A DNA stretch of 64,000 bases, from assembly GCF_026151205.1 (NCBI RefSeq), contig NC_087081.1:11099113-11163112 (forward strand). The letters are read 5' to 3'. The stretch is from Bolinopsis microptera (Eukaryota; Ctenophora; Tentaculata; Lobata; Bolinopsidae). The translations under genes were made by a program, and so were the position numbers. Numbering within the stretch: position 1 is the stretch's first letter; every line of letters begins with the position of its first letter. Shown here one piece after another: positions 35,542 to 47,616 of this stretch. The notes beneath the pieces are model-generated. The model did not search any database. It saw nothing but the letters and a program-made list of their open reading frames with translations, and was not told the origin of the DNA.

Positions 35542-37197
35542 TACGGGTATATGGCCCCCAGAATATAGGTCGTTTTTTGAGCACTTAGAAACAGGTGTTA
35601 AAACTACTTCTAAGCATGTTTAGGGCTGTAAATATGTACATAATAACCCTTTAAATGTTTCTTGGGTAGTTGAAAATAATTATTAGGTTTTTAAGTGTAC
35701 TTTTTTTTTCACCTGTAAAAATACCATTTTTTAACAGGGCCCCCAGAATATAGGTCCAAACATCTGTTCCTAAGTTGTTCTAAAATTGTCACAGACAGTT
35801 ATATGCAGTCAGAATATGTTGCTGAGACTGTATTGATGATGCCAATGGCTCCAGATACTAAATTGAAATGGTTTAGAGTATACTTAATAGCAAAAAATCA
35901 AAAACTACGGCCCCCAGAATATAGGTATGCAAAAATCGTCCTCAAATACTCCACCTTCATACATTTTGATGATGCCATCTCTTCAGCATATGTTCTTTAA
36001 CTGTTTCTCATCACTACCCCACATTCCTTAATGCTCAGGGTGACAGAGAAAATGCAGAATCTTGGTCGCTATTTTTTTTTAAAACCTATATTCTGGGGGC
36101 CATATACCCGTAATGAGTAAAATCTTTAATTTTACTTGTTAAAAAGCTTTCATGCACTCATTTAGTAGGGATCTTAACTAAATACTTAAATAAGATTGAA
36201 GGAGTGTCCCTAGATATGATTGAGGGGGGCTGTTTTTATCTTTATCAATACAATGTGCACCTCAATGACTGTAAATCAGACATTTTTGGCCGCCAAATTT
36301 TTTTAAAGGCCTAACTCAAAATTCTGTCCCAAAACTTAAGGTCATGAGACAATTCTACGTTGATTCTGAAAATTTCATGTGAAAATATTGAAACCCTATT
36401 GAGTTCTATTGTTTTGAGCGAAGTCAGTTTGAGATATGGGCGATTTTGTTCATTTTTTGCGATTATTTGAACACAGAATCCACAGTTAGGTAGATATTGA
36501 GCTGATAATCATAGAGAATGTGTAATATATGCTTACCTTCCATATAAAGTTGGTTTCATTCAAAAATATTGATATTTGACCAATTTATGGACCAAAATCG
36601 ATCAAATTTGGTGCGTATGCCCAAATATGGGCATATGATTTTTGTTTTTATCCCATAACTCGGCCAATTTTTATCCAATTTTGATAAAACTTGATATGTG
36701 GGTTCAGGAGACTAGTAGCTACAAGTAGAGCATCCCAAAGCATGGTTTTGGGCATGTTCAGGGTTTTTGACCAACCTATATTCTGGGGGTCGTATAGACC
36801 TATATTCTGGGGGCCCGTAAAATTGTGGTGGCCATAACTTTTTTCCAAATTGTCAGTTTGCAGATGTCTCGATGAAAAGATAGCTCAAAATAATACTTAT
36901 ACTCATACCAGTAGTCTTAATGGCATGTGTTGGACAGATTTTTGTCATGACAATTTTTCGCCATATTTACCCCTCTAGAAAATGACAACATCGTTTAAAT
37001 CTTTCGCTGTCATGACCAAATATACCAAAATACCTCATGTAGGTCCACAATTTTTATCCAGAAACATAAGTTACATGTTTTACTCCAAACTAGCAGTAAC
37101 AGATCCCATTAGTATCGCTTATCTTGGTTAGAACTGTATCCACTAACATGACCTATATTTTGGGGGCCACCTATATTCTGGGGGCCATATACCCGTA
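35542..37197. mobile_element. Inverted-repeat element with TACGGGTATATGGCCCCCAG ends, containing nested copies
   Basis: The left end (35542-35570) is TACGGGTATATGGCCCCCAG then AATATAGGT. The right end (37171-37197) is the reverse complement. The same end recurs internally at 36085-36113. The core word CCCCCAGAATATAGG (either strand) also occurs at 35739, 35910, 36775, 36797 and 37150. This looks like an element that duplicated or inserted into itself, with a foldback-family fragment (36285-36770) embedded. TA lies at both outer ends. No transposase was seen. Confidence 0.75.
36285..36770 (+). mobile_element. Foldback-family internal fragment nested in the 35542 element
   Basis: Shares TTGGCCGCCAAATTTTTTTA, CTACGTTGATTCTGAAAATT and CCCTATTGAGTTCTATTG with 6740-7030 in the same orientation, and the CAAATATGGGCATATG block in the reverse orientation. 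Confidence 0.8.
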
Positions 37198-37649
37198 ATG
37201 TGCATTATGTTATTTTCAACAACTTCTTTGTATCTTCACTAAGTCCTTAAAAAGTTAGAGACAGCTATGCGAAACTTCTGACACGAAATCTTGACCTACA
37301 GTACGTGAATCAATGGCAGGAATTATACTATGATCAATTTAGAGCAAAGACATTAACTCATTAATCTTAACTATTTTATCTACTTGATTTGTTGAATTCC
37401 TGGTTTCTGTTCGAATAGACCTAAAATCTGCGACCAATAAGCCCCATTTTCGGGGTACCAACTTCAGGGTCACTGTGTTCGTTAATTTTGCTTGCTTTGA
37501 AACCAGCAGTGTGTATCTCTTTAATGACACAATACTAAACGATCATTATGGTTACATCATGGGGACCAAAGAGATGGTAACAAACCTAGTTTCAATTGTA
37601 TCAAATTGGTTGATGTGTGCATTACCATGATACGCCCTTAACTACAGTA

Positions 37650-38070
37650 TATATGTATAGACCGTATAGTAGACTGTGAGACCGTATAAAATGGTCCAAA
37701 TGCACAATGGACTCATGGAGGGTATAACACCTCGACATGCTTCTAGTATCTAGTATGACATGAGGTAGTGCTGTAATTGTTTGCGCTTCTGCACTTGCTC
37801 TGACAAACATCTTTGATTTATTCAATTTATCAATTTCTTGGCTCATGCTATTGCTAACGTGTGTATACTTATAGTAGAGTAGACCCTATGTCGGTATCTA
37901 ATACGGTCCATCTGAACAAGGGATGGTACACTTCTAGGTGAAGGTACATCTAGTATCTTGTATGGTATGAGATAGTATTAGTATTTTTTGCGTTTGTCCT
38001 TGCTATGCCATATATTACTTCACATAATTAATTCAATTGATCAATTTCTTGGCTGTCAACAATGTTAATA
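37650..38070 (+). repeat. Old diverged tandem duplication, ~210-bp unit
   Basis: Two blocks (about 37650-37860 and 37870-38070) share, in order, CTAGTATCT, GTATG-ACATGAG-TAGT, TTTGCG, CTTGCT and ATCAATTTCTTGGCT. They are heavily diverged. Confidence 0.55.
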
Positions 38071-39260
38071 TAAAGTGTTCTGTCACGTTCAGAACTTAAC
38101 GCAAGGGCGAGTACCTACTTGTTCATTGATATCTTTACAATCGAACCCCTTCAGGCTCTTTTACATTACTAGTCAATTTGTTTAATTAATTCAACAAATT
38201 AAAGCAACATTTACAACTGAGTAGGAATTAATTCAGGTGTTTGCTTGGTACATACCACTGCCGTACCAGGCCTCTAGAGTTCATGAACTAGACTATAAGT
38301 CTTGCGTGGTAGTCAGATTTGCACGTGCCGATTCGCCCGAAATTGCATGTGCCGACGGAGGGAGTAAGTGATTCTCATGTGACGACCGTCGCCACAGAAT
38401 CACGTACTCTCTCCGTGTCTCGCAACGAAAATATACCACAGTTATTAACCGTAGATCTGACCGAACTGCGTGTCTCTAAAATTCTGTTCCATTCCATTTC
38501 CTTTCTGTATTTGTAAGACAATTTTTAAATATTTTCGAAATCTTCTGTCGCTAAAATTTACCCACGTTTAGTTTTCTAAATTTTCAATTTTGATTTCCGT
38601 ACGGTGTAAATCTATATCCTTTCGATCATGGTTGGGTATACTTTCGCTCATATCAGGCATATTAGGTCGGCTTTAATTTTTCATAAAGTCATAGAATTAC
38701 AATAATTATGATAAATTCCCAAGAGGCTTGCAGTGGAGGATTTTAGTTTATGTAAAATTTCATTCGCATCTAGGTGGTAATTTCATAATTTGAATTAAAA
38801 CTTTGTCATAATAAAGTAAGAGTAATATTTAATGAACCTTGGGAGCCCTGATCTTTGTTTCATATTCCCACATATAAGTCATCATTCCGGGGGGTTTAAA
38901 AACAGACTATATTATATTATATATATATATGATATATTACTATTAGACGGGGTAGTCGCCATAACCATTTTAAAAGTTCGTTATAATCAATCTACGCGCA
39001 TTTTAGCCGTGGGGTCACGCACTTCTACTCTTCTAGTTCTATGTCTATATTCCCACATTTGGGAATGAGTTATGACCAGTAATATAATTTATGTTTGACA
39101 AGTTATATATTAGAGGCTGTTAGACAAGTAAATTATTCATTTGTCAGGTTGAAAGAATATTTGATTGAAGAATTCGCGTTTTTTAGTCTGCATTACTTAT
39201 AGTATAACTTGTATTATAGCATGTAGGTATAGAGTACAGCCTTGTACCTATTAGTGGGTA
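38071..39260. other. No gene recognised
   Basis: AT-rich spacer with a short (AT)n tract near 38910. Frames here lack ATG starts or splice sites. Confidence 0.5.
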
Positions 39261-39261
39261 A

Positions 39262-40370
39262 CGGCCGTTACGGTAAATACTAAATAGGTTTAATGCCAAC
39301 CGGCTAATAACCAGCTATTAGAGGACAGTTAGGATTTTCCTATAAACAAAGACATGGCCGTGGTAGGTGGAAAGGGCTGTTAGATGGCTCTTAGAAATCC
39401 AATAAAATTGGTTATGGTTAAGTAAGTCAGTTCCTCTTTAGAGTTTGTCCCAACTTCCTTCAATAATATAGACAAGTAGCTTTGTCTTGGTCGGCCTTGC
39501 TGTGCTCTACCGTGCATAGGTTCGTCTGGTTCCCATAAGACTAAATCACTGGCAAGTAGCTCAGGATGTCTGATGCAGTGTCCCGCCATTTTTAATCTCC
39601 TGCTTCGTAATTTGTTTGACAGCCTTGGTAGGCTACCATACAAAGTTATATTGCTGACCTTGTCCTTCCATGAGATACCAAGCACCATACGCAGCATCTT
39701 TTTGTATGTCCCGTCCAAACTTTTCTCTTGGGCCTTTGTCAGTGTCCAGGTTTCTGATCCTTAGAGCAGTATAACTGACTCACAAGCCGCTATGAACAAT
39801 CTAATCTTAATGCTCTTTGATAATTTGGATTTCCAGATATCCTTCAGTCTATGTAGGGCACCCCATGCTTTTCCCTTTCCTAACCCTTATCTCCCTATCT
39901 GTGCTCTCAATCCAGGAGCCTAAGTAGATGAAATTATCCACATTTTCTATGGCTTTCCCAGATCGACTTTGGAGGTCGCTAGATCGATCCTCCATATTCA
40001 ATGTCATAACCTTGGTATTGCCTTCGTTTATGTGTCGCCCCACGCTCGCTGCCGCCGATTCTATTCGGAGCAGGAACTAGTTAGCCTTGTCCATGTCCTT
40101 GATTTTGACTGGAATGCTTCTAGAATCTTGTCTCTTGAGCATTGGCTATGAACCGGCTAAAAGTAGGCTGTTAGAGGGCTGTTAGGTATTTTTACCCTCA
40201 AAATGGCTATTACAGGGCTGTTAGAGGGCTTTTATGATTTTCCTATCAACAAAGACCTGGGTGGAAACTAGAAAGTGCTGTTAGATGGCTATTGGAAATG
40301 CATTTAAAATGGTTATTAACCGGCTGTTCGAGGGCTATTATCCGGTTATTATGTACTATCAGCCGGACGA
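39262..40370. mobile_element. Repeat rich in GGCTGTTAGAGGGCT words, split by a LINE fragment
   Basis: Words such as GGCTGTTAGAGGGCTGTTAG, CCGGCTAATAACCAGCTATT and TTCCTAT(A/C)AACAAAGACA occur on both sides (39262-39410 and 40145-40370) of the LINE fragment at 39380-40150. ATTGGTTATG (left) and ATTGGCTATG (right) at the LINE boundaries may be its target duplication. Confidence 0.6.
39380..40043 (-). pseudogene. LINE C-terminal remnant, frameshifted
   Basis: Reading the minus strand: first a frame with GNTKVMTLN...NFIYLGSWIES, the motif that follows the RT palm. After a frame break comes MLRMVLGISWKD and RRLKMAGHCIRHPELLASDL and GRPRQSYLSILLKEVG. These are the usual C-terminal motifs of a non-LTR RT protein (YLG, then RRLK.AGH..R, then GRP). 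No palm domain or 5' part remains. It differs from the 33-kb copy, so it is a different family. Confidence 0.8.
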
Positions 40371-41541
40371 CATTGTACCTATTTGACTTTGTCGCAAAAT
40401 ATCACAATTGAACACTAATATGTTAACTTATAGTGTTATATTATAACACTTATAAAGTCCTGATGGGTAAAATCCAACAGTTCATTAATATAATAATAGT
40501 GCAAGCAAGTAGCAACCATATTCTAAGCGATATCCATAGTCGGGCAATGTTTTTGTGTCTCTCTCATATTACAGTATGTTAGAAGTATGTTATAAGTGTT
40601 GCTGTTGACTGAGTTTTAAGTTTTATTCAGTAAAAACTCAAGTGAGGCCAGCATTTTTTATAGTTGTTGCACGTTCTAGTTGGGAACAGCTATCCAAGAT
40701 TTTTGTTGAAACGAATAAAATAGAAAGTGTGTTGAAACATGAGAAAACCGCGAACTTTCGGCACTGCAAACTTCACGTACAAACTCAGAATGATTATCTT
40801 GTGAATGGTTGGGTCGTGATGTTGCCTTTCTTACTCGAGTCTACCCATTAAAAACTAAAAATACAGTTTATCACAATTAGAAGCTCAATACTTTTCCGAG
40901 CACATTTAATCAAAGTTAATTCGCAAATATGTCACGTTATTATAGCAGCTTTTACTTTCAATAGATTTGGCTTTTTGGCCTTTTAGTTATTGTGATGAAC
41001 ATGTTTTTGCGTGAATGCACGATTCATTCTAGATTTGATGCTTATATCAAGGGCACACTGGTGCCCACTGGCCGTGCCCTTAATTCCTCGGAATTTGGTT
41101 TCATATGCACAACTAGGTGCTTATGTTTTTAGAATCCTTGAAACGCAAACGCCGTTAAACTTATAAAACTTTTCAGCAGCATGAGTGTGGAAATAATTTG
41201 TCTTGCTCATGTATAATTAGTTCATTCCTAAATCCTAATTAGAATTAAGAAATTGCCAATATCTCAGGTGGCTCCTGTTTCATGCCGCATTGCAAGTGGC
41301 TTGCTGTTTTAAATTTGATATTCATAGCTTAAATACATAACAGGATGCATGCTTTACAAAGCGTTTTTCCACCAGAGATAATTTGATTCTTATATTTCTT
41401 TCATCAGAATTTTTCCTCAACCTTCCAAATTCTATGTTATTTGCAATTTGCATGACATTTTTAGCTTGGCATATTGTGATTAACTAGTACGTTTTTGAGT
41501 GTCTTAATAAAAATTGTCACGAAGCTGCCGACTGCCTTGAA

Positions 41542-41664
41542 ATGGAGTCTCACATGATAAAAGGCTCAAAGAAGGCTCCCAGCAGAAGAAAGAGCATAAA
41601 TTCCTGGGTGTCTAGAACTTCTGGAAATTCCACCGGGAATTTAAATTCCTACCGTAACCGTAAG
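41542..41664 (+). CDS. Candidate alternative first exon (array member 4), 41 codons
   Basis: ATG at 41542, starts MESHMIKGSKKAPSRRKSIN and ends NLNSYRNRK before AAG|GTAATT in phase 0. Strongly basic and Ser-rich; RRKSIN is a good consensus for a PKA-type kinase. No acceptor precedes it, so it behaves as a first exon. Its phase and style match neighbours at 42661, 52469, 53523 and 59393. Confidence 0.55.
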
Positions 41665-42622
41665 GTAATTAAAAGCATAAATTAATGAAGCCTTTCAAAT
41701 ACTGTAAAATAATCATAAGAGATGTTCCTGATTTCCATTTGGTTAGTGGAAATCCACATTTAATGAGTCAGCCGACCCATTAGACATCAGAGACATCACG
41801 TATGCTTGTTTTACCCACTCCCATTATAATTCAGGGATTTCTTTGATTCTTGGTGAGAGAAAGCATACTTTGCTAGTTTTATAGCCTGCTTTGAAAAATC
41901 TTGGGTGTTCTCTTATCCCCATTCTATCCCTTGCTCAAGTTTGATCATACACTATCAGTATCATGAATTTCGAGCACAACATAATTTATTGATAAGACCA
42001 TAATACTCACCAGTTCAAATTGTCTTCAACCGCCTGACTGATAGCATATCTAGATCAGGCCTCTTATTAGTTTAATGAACTGATCAATAATTCATCTCTT
42101 AGATCCTTTATCAGCATTGTAGTTGTGGTATGAGATTATGCAGCAATTCTTGCAACTTTGTGCGCATGGGGCGCCACAGTTATTGGTTATGTTAAATTAT
42201 ATTGTGCATAACAATAGAGTATATTGGGCATAATAGTAACATAATACCAAATTTAATGTTACTTAATCAACTTGCTCGACATTAGACGTGTTATTATGAA
42301 TGAGAACCCCGATGCTTAAAGAATAGCCTATTTAATTAATATTGGATGATCAATGGGTGCGCGGCAATGCGGCGGTAAATCACATAAAGGAGCTTCTTAT
42401 GACTTAACATGGCGGATAGTTACTTTAATTGTTAAAGAATTAATATAAAGTATTAATAAAGTATAGAAATAAATAAATACAACAATAAAAGATTGGGCAC
42501 CTATCTTCCGAGATTAGCGTTAATCTCGTTAGTTTACATTTTATTGTTGGTTCAGAATATTGGTCTGCAGTATACTACTATCCGTGGGCAGCGCTAAAAC
42601 TAACGATTTCCAGCGATGTAGG

Positions 42623-42819
42623 ATGCGTGATATCGTCTCGAAGATTAAAAAGGTAATATTATGTGGCTACATCAAAGTCAAGCTGCTTATAGATCAGTTG
42701 TCAGACCTGAACCTCACAGAAAAGCACTGAGGATTAAGATCTCAAAATCAGTCCGTCTTGATAGATTCAAGTCTTTACGGCTGAAGGGTATCAATATCGG
42801 GGATGTTAATATCAAGAAG
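42623..42819 (+). CDS. Candidate alternative first exon(s) (array member 5), 10 or 53 codons
   Basis: Two starts share this site. ATG 42623 gives MRDIVSKIKK, ending at AAG|GTAATA after 42652 in phase 0. ATG 42661 gives 53 codons starting MWLHQSQAAYRSVVRPEPHR and ending GDVNIKK at AAG|GTAAGA after 42819, also phase 0. The second is the better exon: strong donor, basic, with LDRFKSLRLKGINI. If both donors are used, one promoter would make two different phase-0 N-termini. Confidence 0.55.
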
Positions 42820-43593
42820 GTAAGAAGCCATGCTGTAGCTACATCTGCAGGTCCAATATAACGCTTCAAATAATGTAAATCAGGAAGCAAAACCTCTCAC
42901 ATTCAAACTAATTGCCAAACCAAGCTGACAATTTTAATTTCCAAACTAATAAATCCTTGCTAATATCACTATTTAAGTTAAACAACGCTGCTTCACAACC
43001 AAAGTTTACCATGCTACAAAACTACTGAATCATGACATCATATAGAACCACTGAGAATACACCTCAGATATGAAATATACTAAACTCTTTCTCCTGTCAT
43101 ACCGGAAACAATCTTGTTACTGTAAGAGAAACGAGATAAGTGAACACTTTCACAATTCAAAATCATGCACTTTCCAGGTAATTAACATCGTACAGTAACT
43201 CACTTTAATTGTTATTTTGTAAAACAGTAATAGACTAGATAACGTTGAAAGTACACTATAGAAGATTCAGGGATATTTTCTAGGACTTAATTGCATTAAT
43301 ACAATAATGTATCCGCACGGTATATGGCCTAAAGATCGAATCATGCTAATTGCGCTCAACCATTACTGGCAAGTGGCAATATTTGCTCAAATTTGTGTGG
43401 CATTTACATAGAAATTAAACAGTGCATTTCGGAACGAGGTTATCACGGACACATGGTTTGCTGTGAGAATTTCGTTTTGCTCGTTTTTTGTCGTTGATCT
43501 ATTTTATTTTGCATCCGTTTGATCCGCTTTGTTGACTTTTGCGACCCTCATAAGTGTATATTATCAAATGAGTGTTGGAACACCCTACGTAAA

Positions 43594-44868
43594 ATGTCAT
43601 ATTCAGCTTGTACTTGCATACAAGTGCTCAATGTTCTGACTGACGAACAGGTGGATCGGGAATTTGCACATTTAGGCCTTGAATTGGAGGAGGACGAGAA
43701 CATACTGATAAATCCAGATATGAAAAGGGAACTTATTAAAGCACGGCTTCAATCGTTGATGGATACCAAGTGCCTTGATCTACTGCTGGATGTCTCTTCC
43801 CCCATGTATGATGAGGGTTATTCGCCGACTTACAGTTCCATCAGTAAACGTTCAGCTGATTGTTCATGTAGTGCCATGGAAGATGCGTTGGATGAAATTG
43901 TTCAGAAGCTTGAAACTCTAGGACGAGAACATTCGTTATGTCAAAACGTACAAGAAAAAGTAATTCTGTTAAACGAGACATTCCTCAACTTGGACCATTT
44001 TGATTCATCTACTGAATATTTAAACGAAAACTCCGCTTGTTCTCCATTACAAGATTTCGTGACCACCAGTTTTTTTGGTCGTCCCAACTCAGTGGACACT
44101 GAGAGTCAGTCTGTATCGGACGGAAAAGCAACTTTATATCGTTCAAGCTCATGGAGCTTGCCATTCAGTTCCCCTTTAACATCACAAAGGACAACAGCAG
44201 AATCACTATCTTCACATCTGTCTAATTCAGATTCTCAGGACCTCAGTCTCTCACATATTTCTTCAATAACTGGGTTTGATAGAGATTATGAAACATTAGA
44301 GGTAGCTTGTAATGTGGAGCAAGAAGAGCACCATTATGAACCTTTAAGGTGTAGTCTGCTGGACAGTGGGTTCATGTTTGATAATAATTGTACAGAGTCA
44401 CCCCACTACGAGCTTCTGCCACGCTTCTCCATCTCCAACACACCGGACAATGTGATTATAGAAAATTACTGCGTAGATGTTGAATACTGGTCATATGTTA
44501 ACCCCGGTAAATACACAATGGGAAGGGTGAAGAGTATGCCAAATCTAGACAACTATCTAAACACCGCAGTTAACCCTGCTCAGTCAGTATCTCATGTTTC
44601 TAGTATCCTTACTGAACGACAACCAATTACCAAGTTGCCATCAAGTTCTGATTCAAAGTCTTCTGCAACATCATCGTCATCGTCTCCCAACCATCCCTTA
44701 GAACACAACGATACATTACGAGATTTGAAGGATCTAGACTTATCTGGACTAAAACAACAATTTGCTCGGAAAAGACTGGCATCGATATTTGAAAGAGGTC
44801 TAATCGAGATGAATCGGAAGGAGGAAAGAGGTTATTGGCTCAGGCTAAAGCTCAGAAAGTTCAAACGT
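43594..44868 (+). CDS. Large candidate first exon (array member 6), 425 codons
   Basis: The longest open frame of the window. The frame opens upstream at 43519 without ATG; the first ATG is 43594 (MSYSACTCIQVLNVLTDEQV). It ends LRKFKR at CGT|GTAAGT in phase 0; reading through would add only seven codons before TAA. Residues 15-57 (LTDEQVDREF...LELEEDE...KRELIKARLQ) faintly recall the GTPase-binding start of diaphanous-type formins, which I infer weakly. A helical segment spans 95-133 (EDALDEIVQKLETLG). A Ser-rich linker follows, with KSMPNLDNY and a poly-Ser run near 350-372, and a basic helical end. It is an intracellular protein part with no signal or membrane segment. The family is not assigned. 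Confidence 0.7.
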
Positions 44869-46507
44869 GTAAGTACTCACAATTCACCTGCATAATCTGA
44901 TGATTTCAGTCAGATTATCACAAAATAATCACTGTTCTTAATTAACAACGACCTTGGCTCTTTCGCTACCAGTGCCACCTTTGCGTCTGGGTAGATTATT
45001 TGCAATGTCAACGATTATACTAAATAACCTGGAAAGCTTCACATTATCTAAATATCAGTATTCCAAAGTTGTTTATACTAAGTTTTCGTTGTAATACCCG
45101 GGGGAATATGTCTCCAACAGGACGTACAATGGGTGCTAATTGCTAAGAGCAGTATCTGTGCTTTACTCCCTAGTCCCTATAAAGCTATGATAACAGAGAG
45201 AATAATATTGAATATTCATTTTTATCTGTTTGCATTTGGCTGTGCTAAGATTATTCTTATGTTTATAGTAGTTTTACTTTAAGCAGCATCTACAGTCAAC
45301 ATTAGGCCTGTTTGCGTAGTGGACCATTAGCAGCCAGTCACATTAATATGCTATAAATGTGGCGTAGAATAGTAAACCAGGAAATCCTTACGGCCTTAAC
45401 GTGAAGTTGGATATAATGACCTGTATGTGATAATATATCGGACATTGGTATATTAACTAAGTGGTAACCTGATGAATCGAAAAGGTTCTTGAAAAGTGTC
45501 CTTTATGATCAATATTGAGGAATCTCTCGTAATAACTTAATAAGTACTCTAAATTTAATGAGCTAACCTGCATAATCTTACAGGAAAATTCCCAAATTCT
45601 ATTGTTCGTACCTGACACTTTTCAATAACACTTCCGCTCTAACTTGTATCTATTTACAACATAATTAATCTGCTGACAATGTTCCGTAAAGGTAAAGTAG
45701 AAAGAGTAAAACGGAGTATAGTACTTATTCCTTTTTCATATTTCAGACCTGTTCCCTGATCCGCAAAACAGAAAGAATACATTTCTGTGGAATTTATGAG
45801 GTTCAAATTTATGAGTTTGTAATTGCGAGCAACCAACCTATTTCAGATCTGAATGGCTCGTTTAAAGTTTTATTTCGACCGTTTAAGGCTAGGAAACTTT
45901 GTGAAATTCTTACTCTCTCATTAGTTGTTCGCCCTCTCTTTTTGCGTTTAATCCTACCTTCATTAGGCTTCATTAATTCCGTTACCACGTTACTTGTGCA
46001 ACTCATTTAATTACGCGCTCATGTACGGAAAGCACGTGCATAATCATCTGTGATGGGAAAATGGTTACTGAGTAACATAGGTGGGACATGGTTACCAGGG
46101 ACATGGTTACTCAATACTGGGTAACATAGGTGGCTCACCGCTCACTGGATATAATTATAAAATCCCGATTATACGGATTTAATGCATTTCTACATTTACT
46201 TATGTACCTTTTGTTATATTTGGGGTTTTTATCGTAGCTGTGGGAGAGTAGTTGCTCAACAGTAACCTAGTTAGCCGATCAGAAAAGACCAAACTCGTCG
46301 CCGAACCATGCAGAATCTGAGAATTTATCTGCAGCTTAGTTTTGCCGTGCAACACTTACCAAATCGAACACAAGAACGCTTATCTGGTTTAACAGTACCA
46401 TTATATCGGATGTTTTCGTTTACTAACGTTTAGTTGCTCGTTTTATCCGTGTACTGTACTACTGTAGTCTATGTTCTTATGTCAACGATTTTGTTACTCC
46501 GTTTTCA
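44869..46507. other. Intron or spacer
   Basis: No exon or repeat family recognised. TAATTTAAT-type AT-rich DNA with short chance frames on the minus strand. Confidence 0.5.
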
Positions 46508-46597
46508 ATGCTCATGTTACGTAATGCTCATAATGCAGTTTATATTGGATCGGAGGAAAGTTCCTTGGAGGAAAAATCTAACTCCGTCGGAGAAAAG
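46508..46597 (+). CDS. Candidate alternative first exon (array member 7), 30 codons
   Basis: Starts MLMLRNAHNAVYIGSEESSL and ends SNSVGEK before AAG|GTAAGT in phase 0. The frame is open upstream to 46413 without ATG. A possible AG at 46538 would change phase, so a first-exon reading is preferred. Acidic and Ser-rich, unlike most other members. Confidence 0.45.
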
Positions 46598-47095
46598 GTA
46601 AGTCATTGCTCCGCACTAATATTTGAAATAAACAATATTTATTAATTATCTGATTTCGAGAATGAACCAAGACGTTTGATGGTTTTAAAACGCGAGCTTT
46701 CAGTACCAGCCTTTTATCGGAATACCATTATATATGTGGAGTTATGTTGACTATAGTACGTTGACTAGCACACTTTTCCGTTAGGCCCAGGGCTACAGCA
46801 TGTCCAGGCAAGGTGCTAGGATATGGGACACACTTAGCTACCAGTTTTTATACCAACATAGGTTAAAATATAATACCACAGCCGTGCTATGGCGCGTATA
46901 ACTACAGTCCTCCAACTTCAGGGAAGCCTAGCCATGTTTTTGACCAATTAGCTCTCCGTCGAATATTTATTAGTCATTTATGTAAAAGCTTTATCAATTC
47001 ATCCCACCGAGTGCTGCACTGATTTGACATCAACTTTATATCGACTGCAAAAGTCAGAGTCTGGTGGAAATAGAAGTATAATATGTTAAACCAAA

Positions 47096-47182
47096 ATGGT
47101 ATCCTCAGCGAAAATAACTGGATATTTTTGGATCACTTTATCGTACTACAGCTCATCGGGAATGGTTTCATTTTATCAATGG
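47096..47182 (+). CDS. Weak candidate first exon (array member 8), 29 codons
   Basis: Starts MVSSAKITGYFWITLSYYSS and ends FYQW before TGG|GTGAGT in phase 0. It is aromatic-rich; only donor and phase support it. Confidence 0.3.
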
Positions 47183-47258
47183 GTGAGTAACCCCATATGG
47201 GCCCATCATAAATACGTGATAAAATGAAAGCAGACGTTTTACAACATTGTTTTTTCGT

Positions 47259-47537
47259 CTACAAAACAGTTTCCGTTCTGTAGAACCGAATGGCGTACCG
47301 ACTGTCTGTGTCTGCAAATAATTGGGTTAAGTTGCAGCAAGCAGGCGAGACTTGCACCCGGGTAGGGTGATAATTACTGGCCCAAGCATTCACCTTAAGT
47401 TTAACACTCCAAATTCCTTCCTCAACGCCACATTGGTCTTGGGCCGTTTTATATTGTCTATTTACCATTTTGCAGTCTAAGGTGTAAAGCACAGGCATGT
47501 CTCGGACCGGGCCTGATTTTAGTGCCAATATGAGCAA
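47259..47537 (-). CDS. Minus-strand frame, 92 aa, doubtful
   Basis: ATG-to-TAG frame starting MLILALKSGPVRDMPVLYTL with a fairly protein-like middle (VEEGIWSVKLKVNAWASNYH). No family, splice site or signal peptide is recognised. Its ATG overlaps the + start of array member 9, so at most one of the two is likely to be real. Confidence 0.2.
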   Translation of the reverse strand: MLILALKSGPVRDMPVLYTLDCKMVNRQYKTAQDQCGVEEGIWSVKLKVNAWASNYHPTRVQVSPACCNLTQLFADTDSRYAIRFYRTETVL

Positions 47538-47616
47538 GGCAGGTGGAAAGGTAGCAGAGAGGGTGAAAGCGCCTCGCCCCCAGCGACCAATATCTGGAAT
47601 GCTATCTAAAGACAGG
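47530..47616 (+). CDS. Candidate alternative first exon (array member 9), 29 codons
   Basis: Starts MSKAGGKVAERVKAPRPQRP and ends SGMLSKDR before AGG|GTTTGT in phase 0. Basic, Pro/Ala-rich and locally GC-richer than its surroundings. The weak GTTTGT donor is the same as in array member 1. A 92-aa minus-strand frame (47259-47537) overlaps its first bases. Confidence 0.45.
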
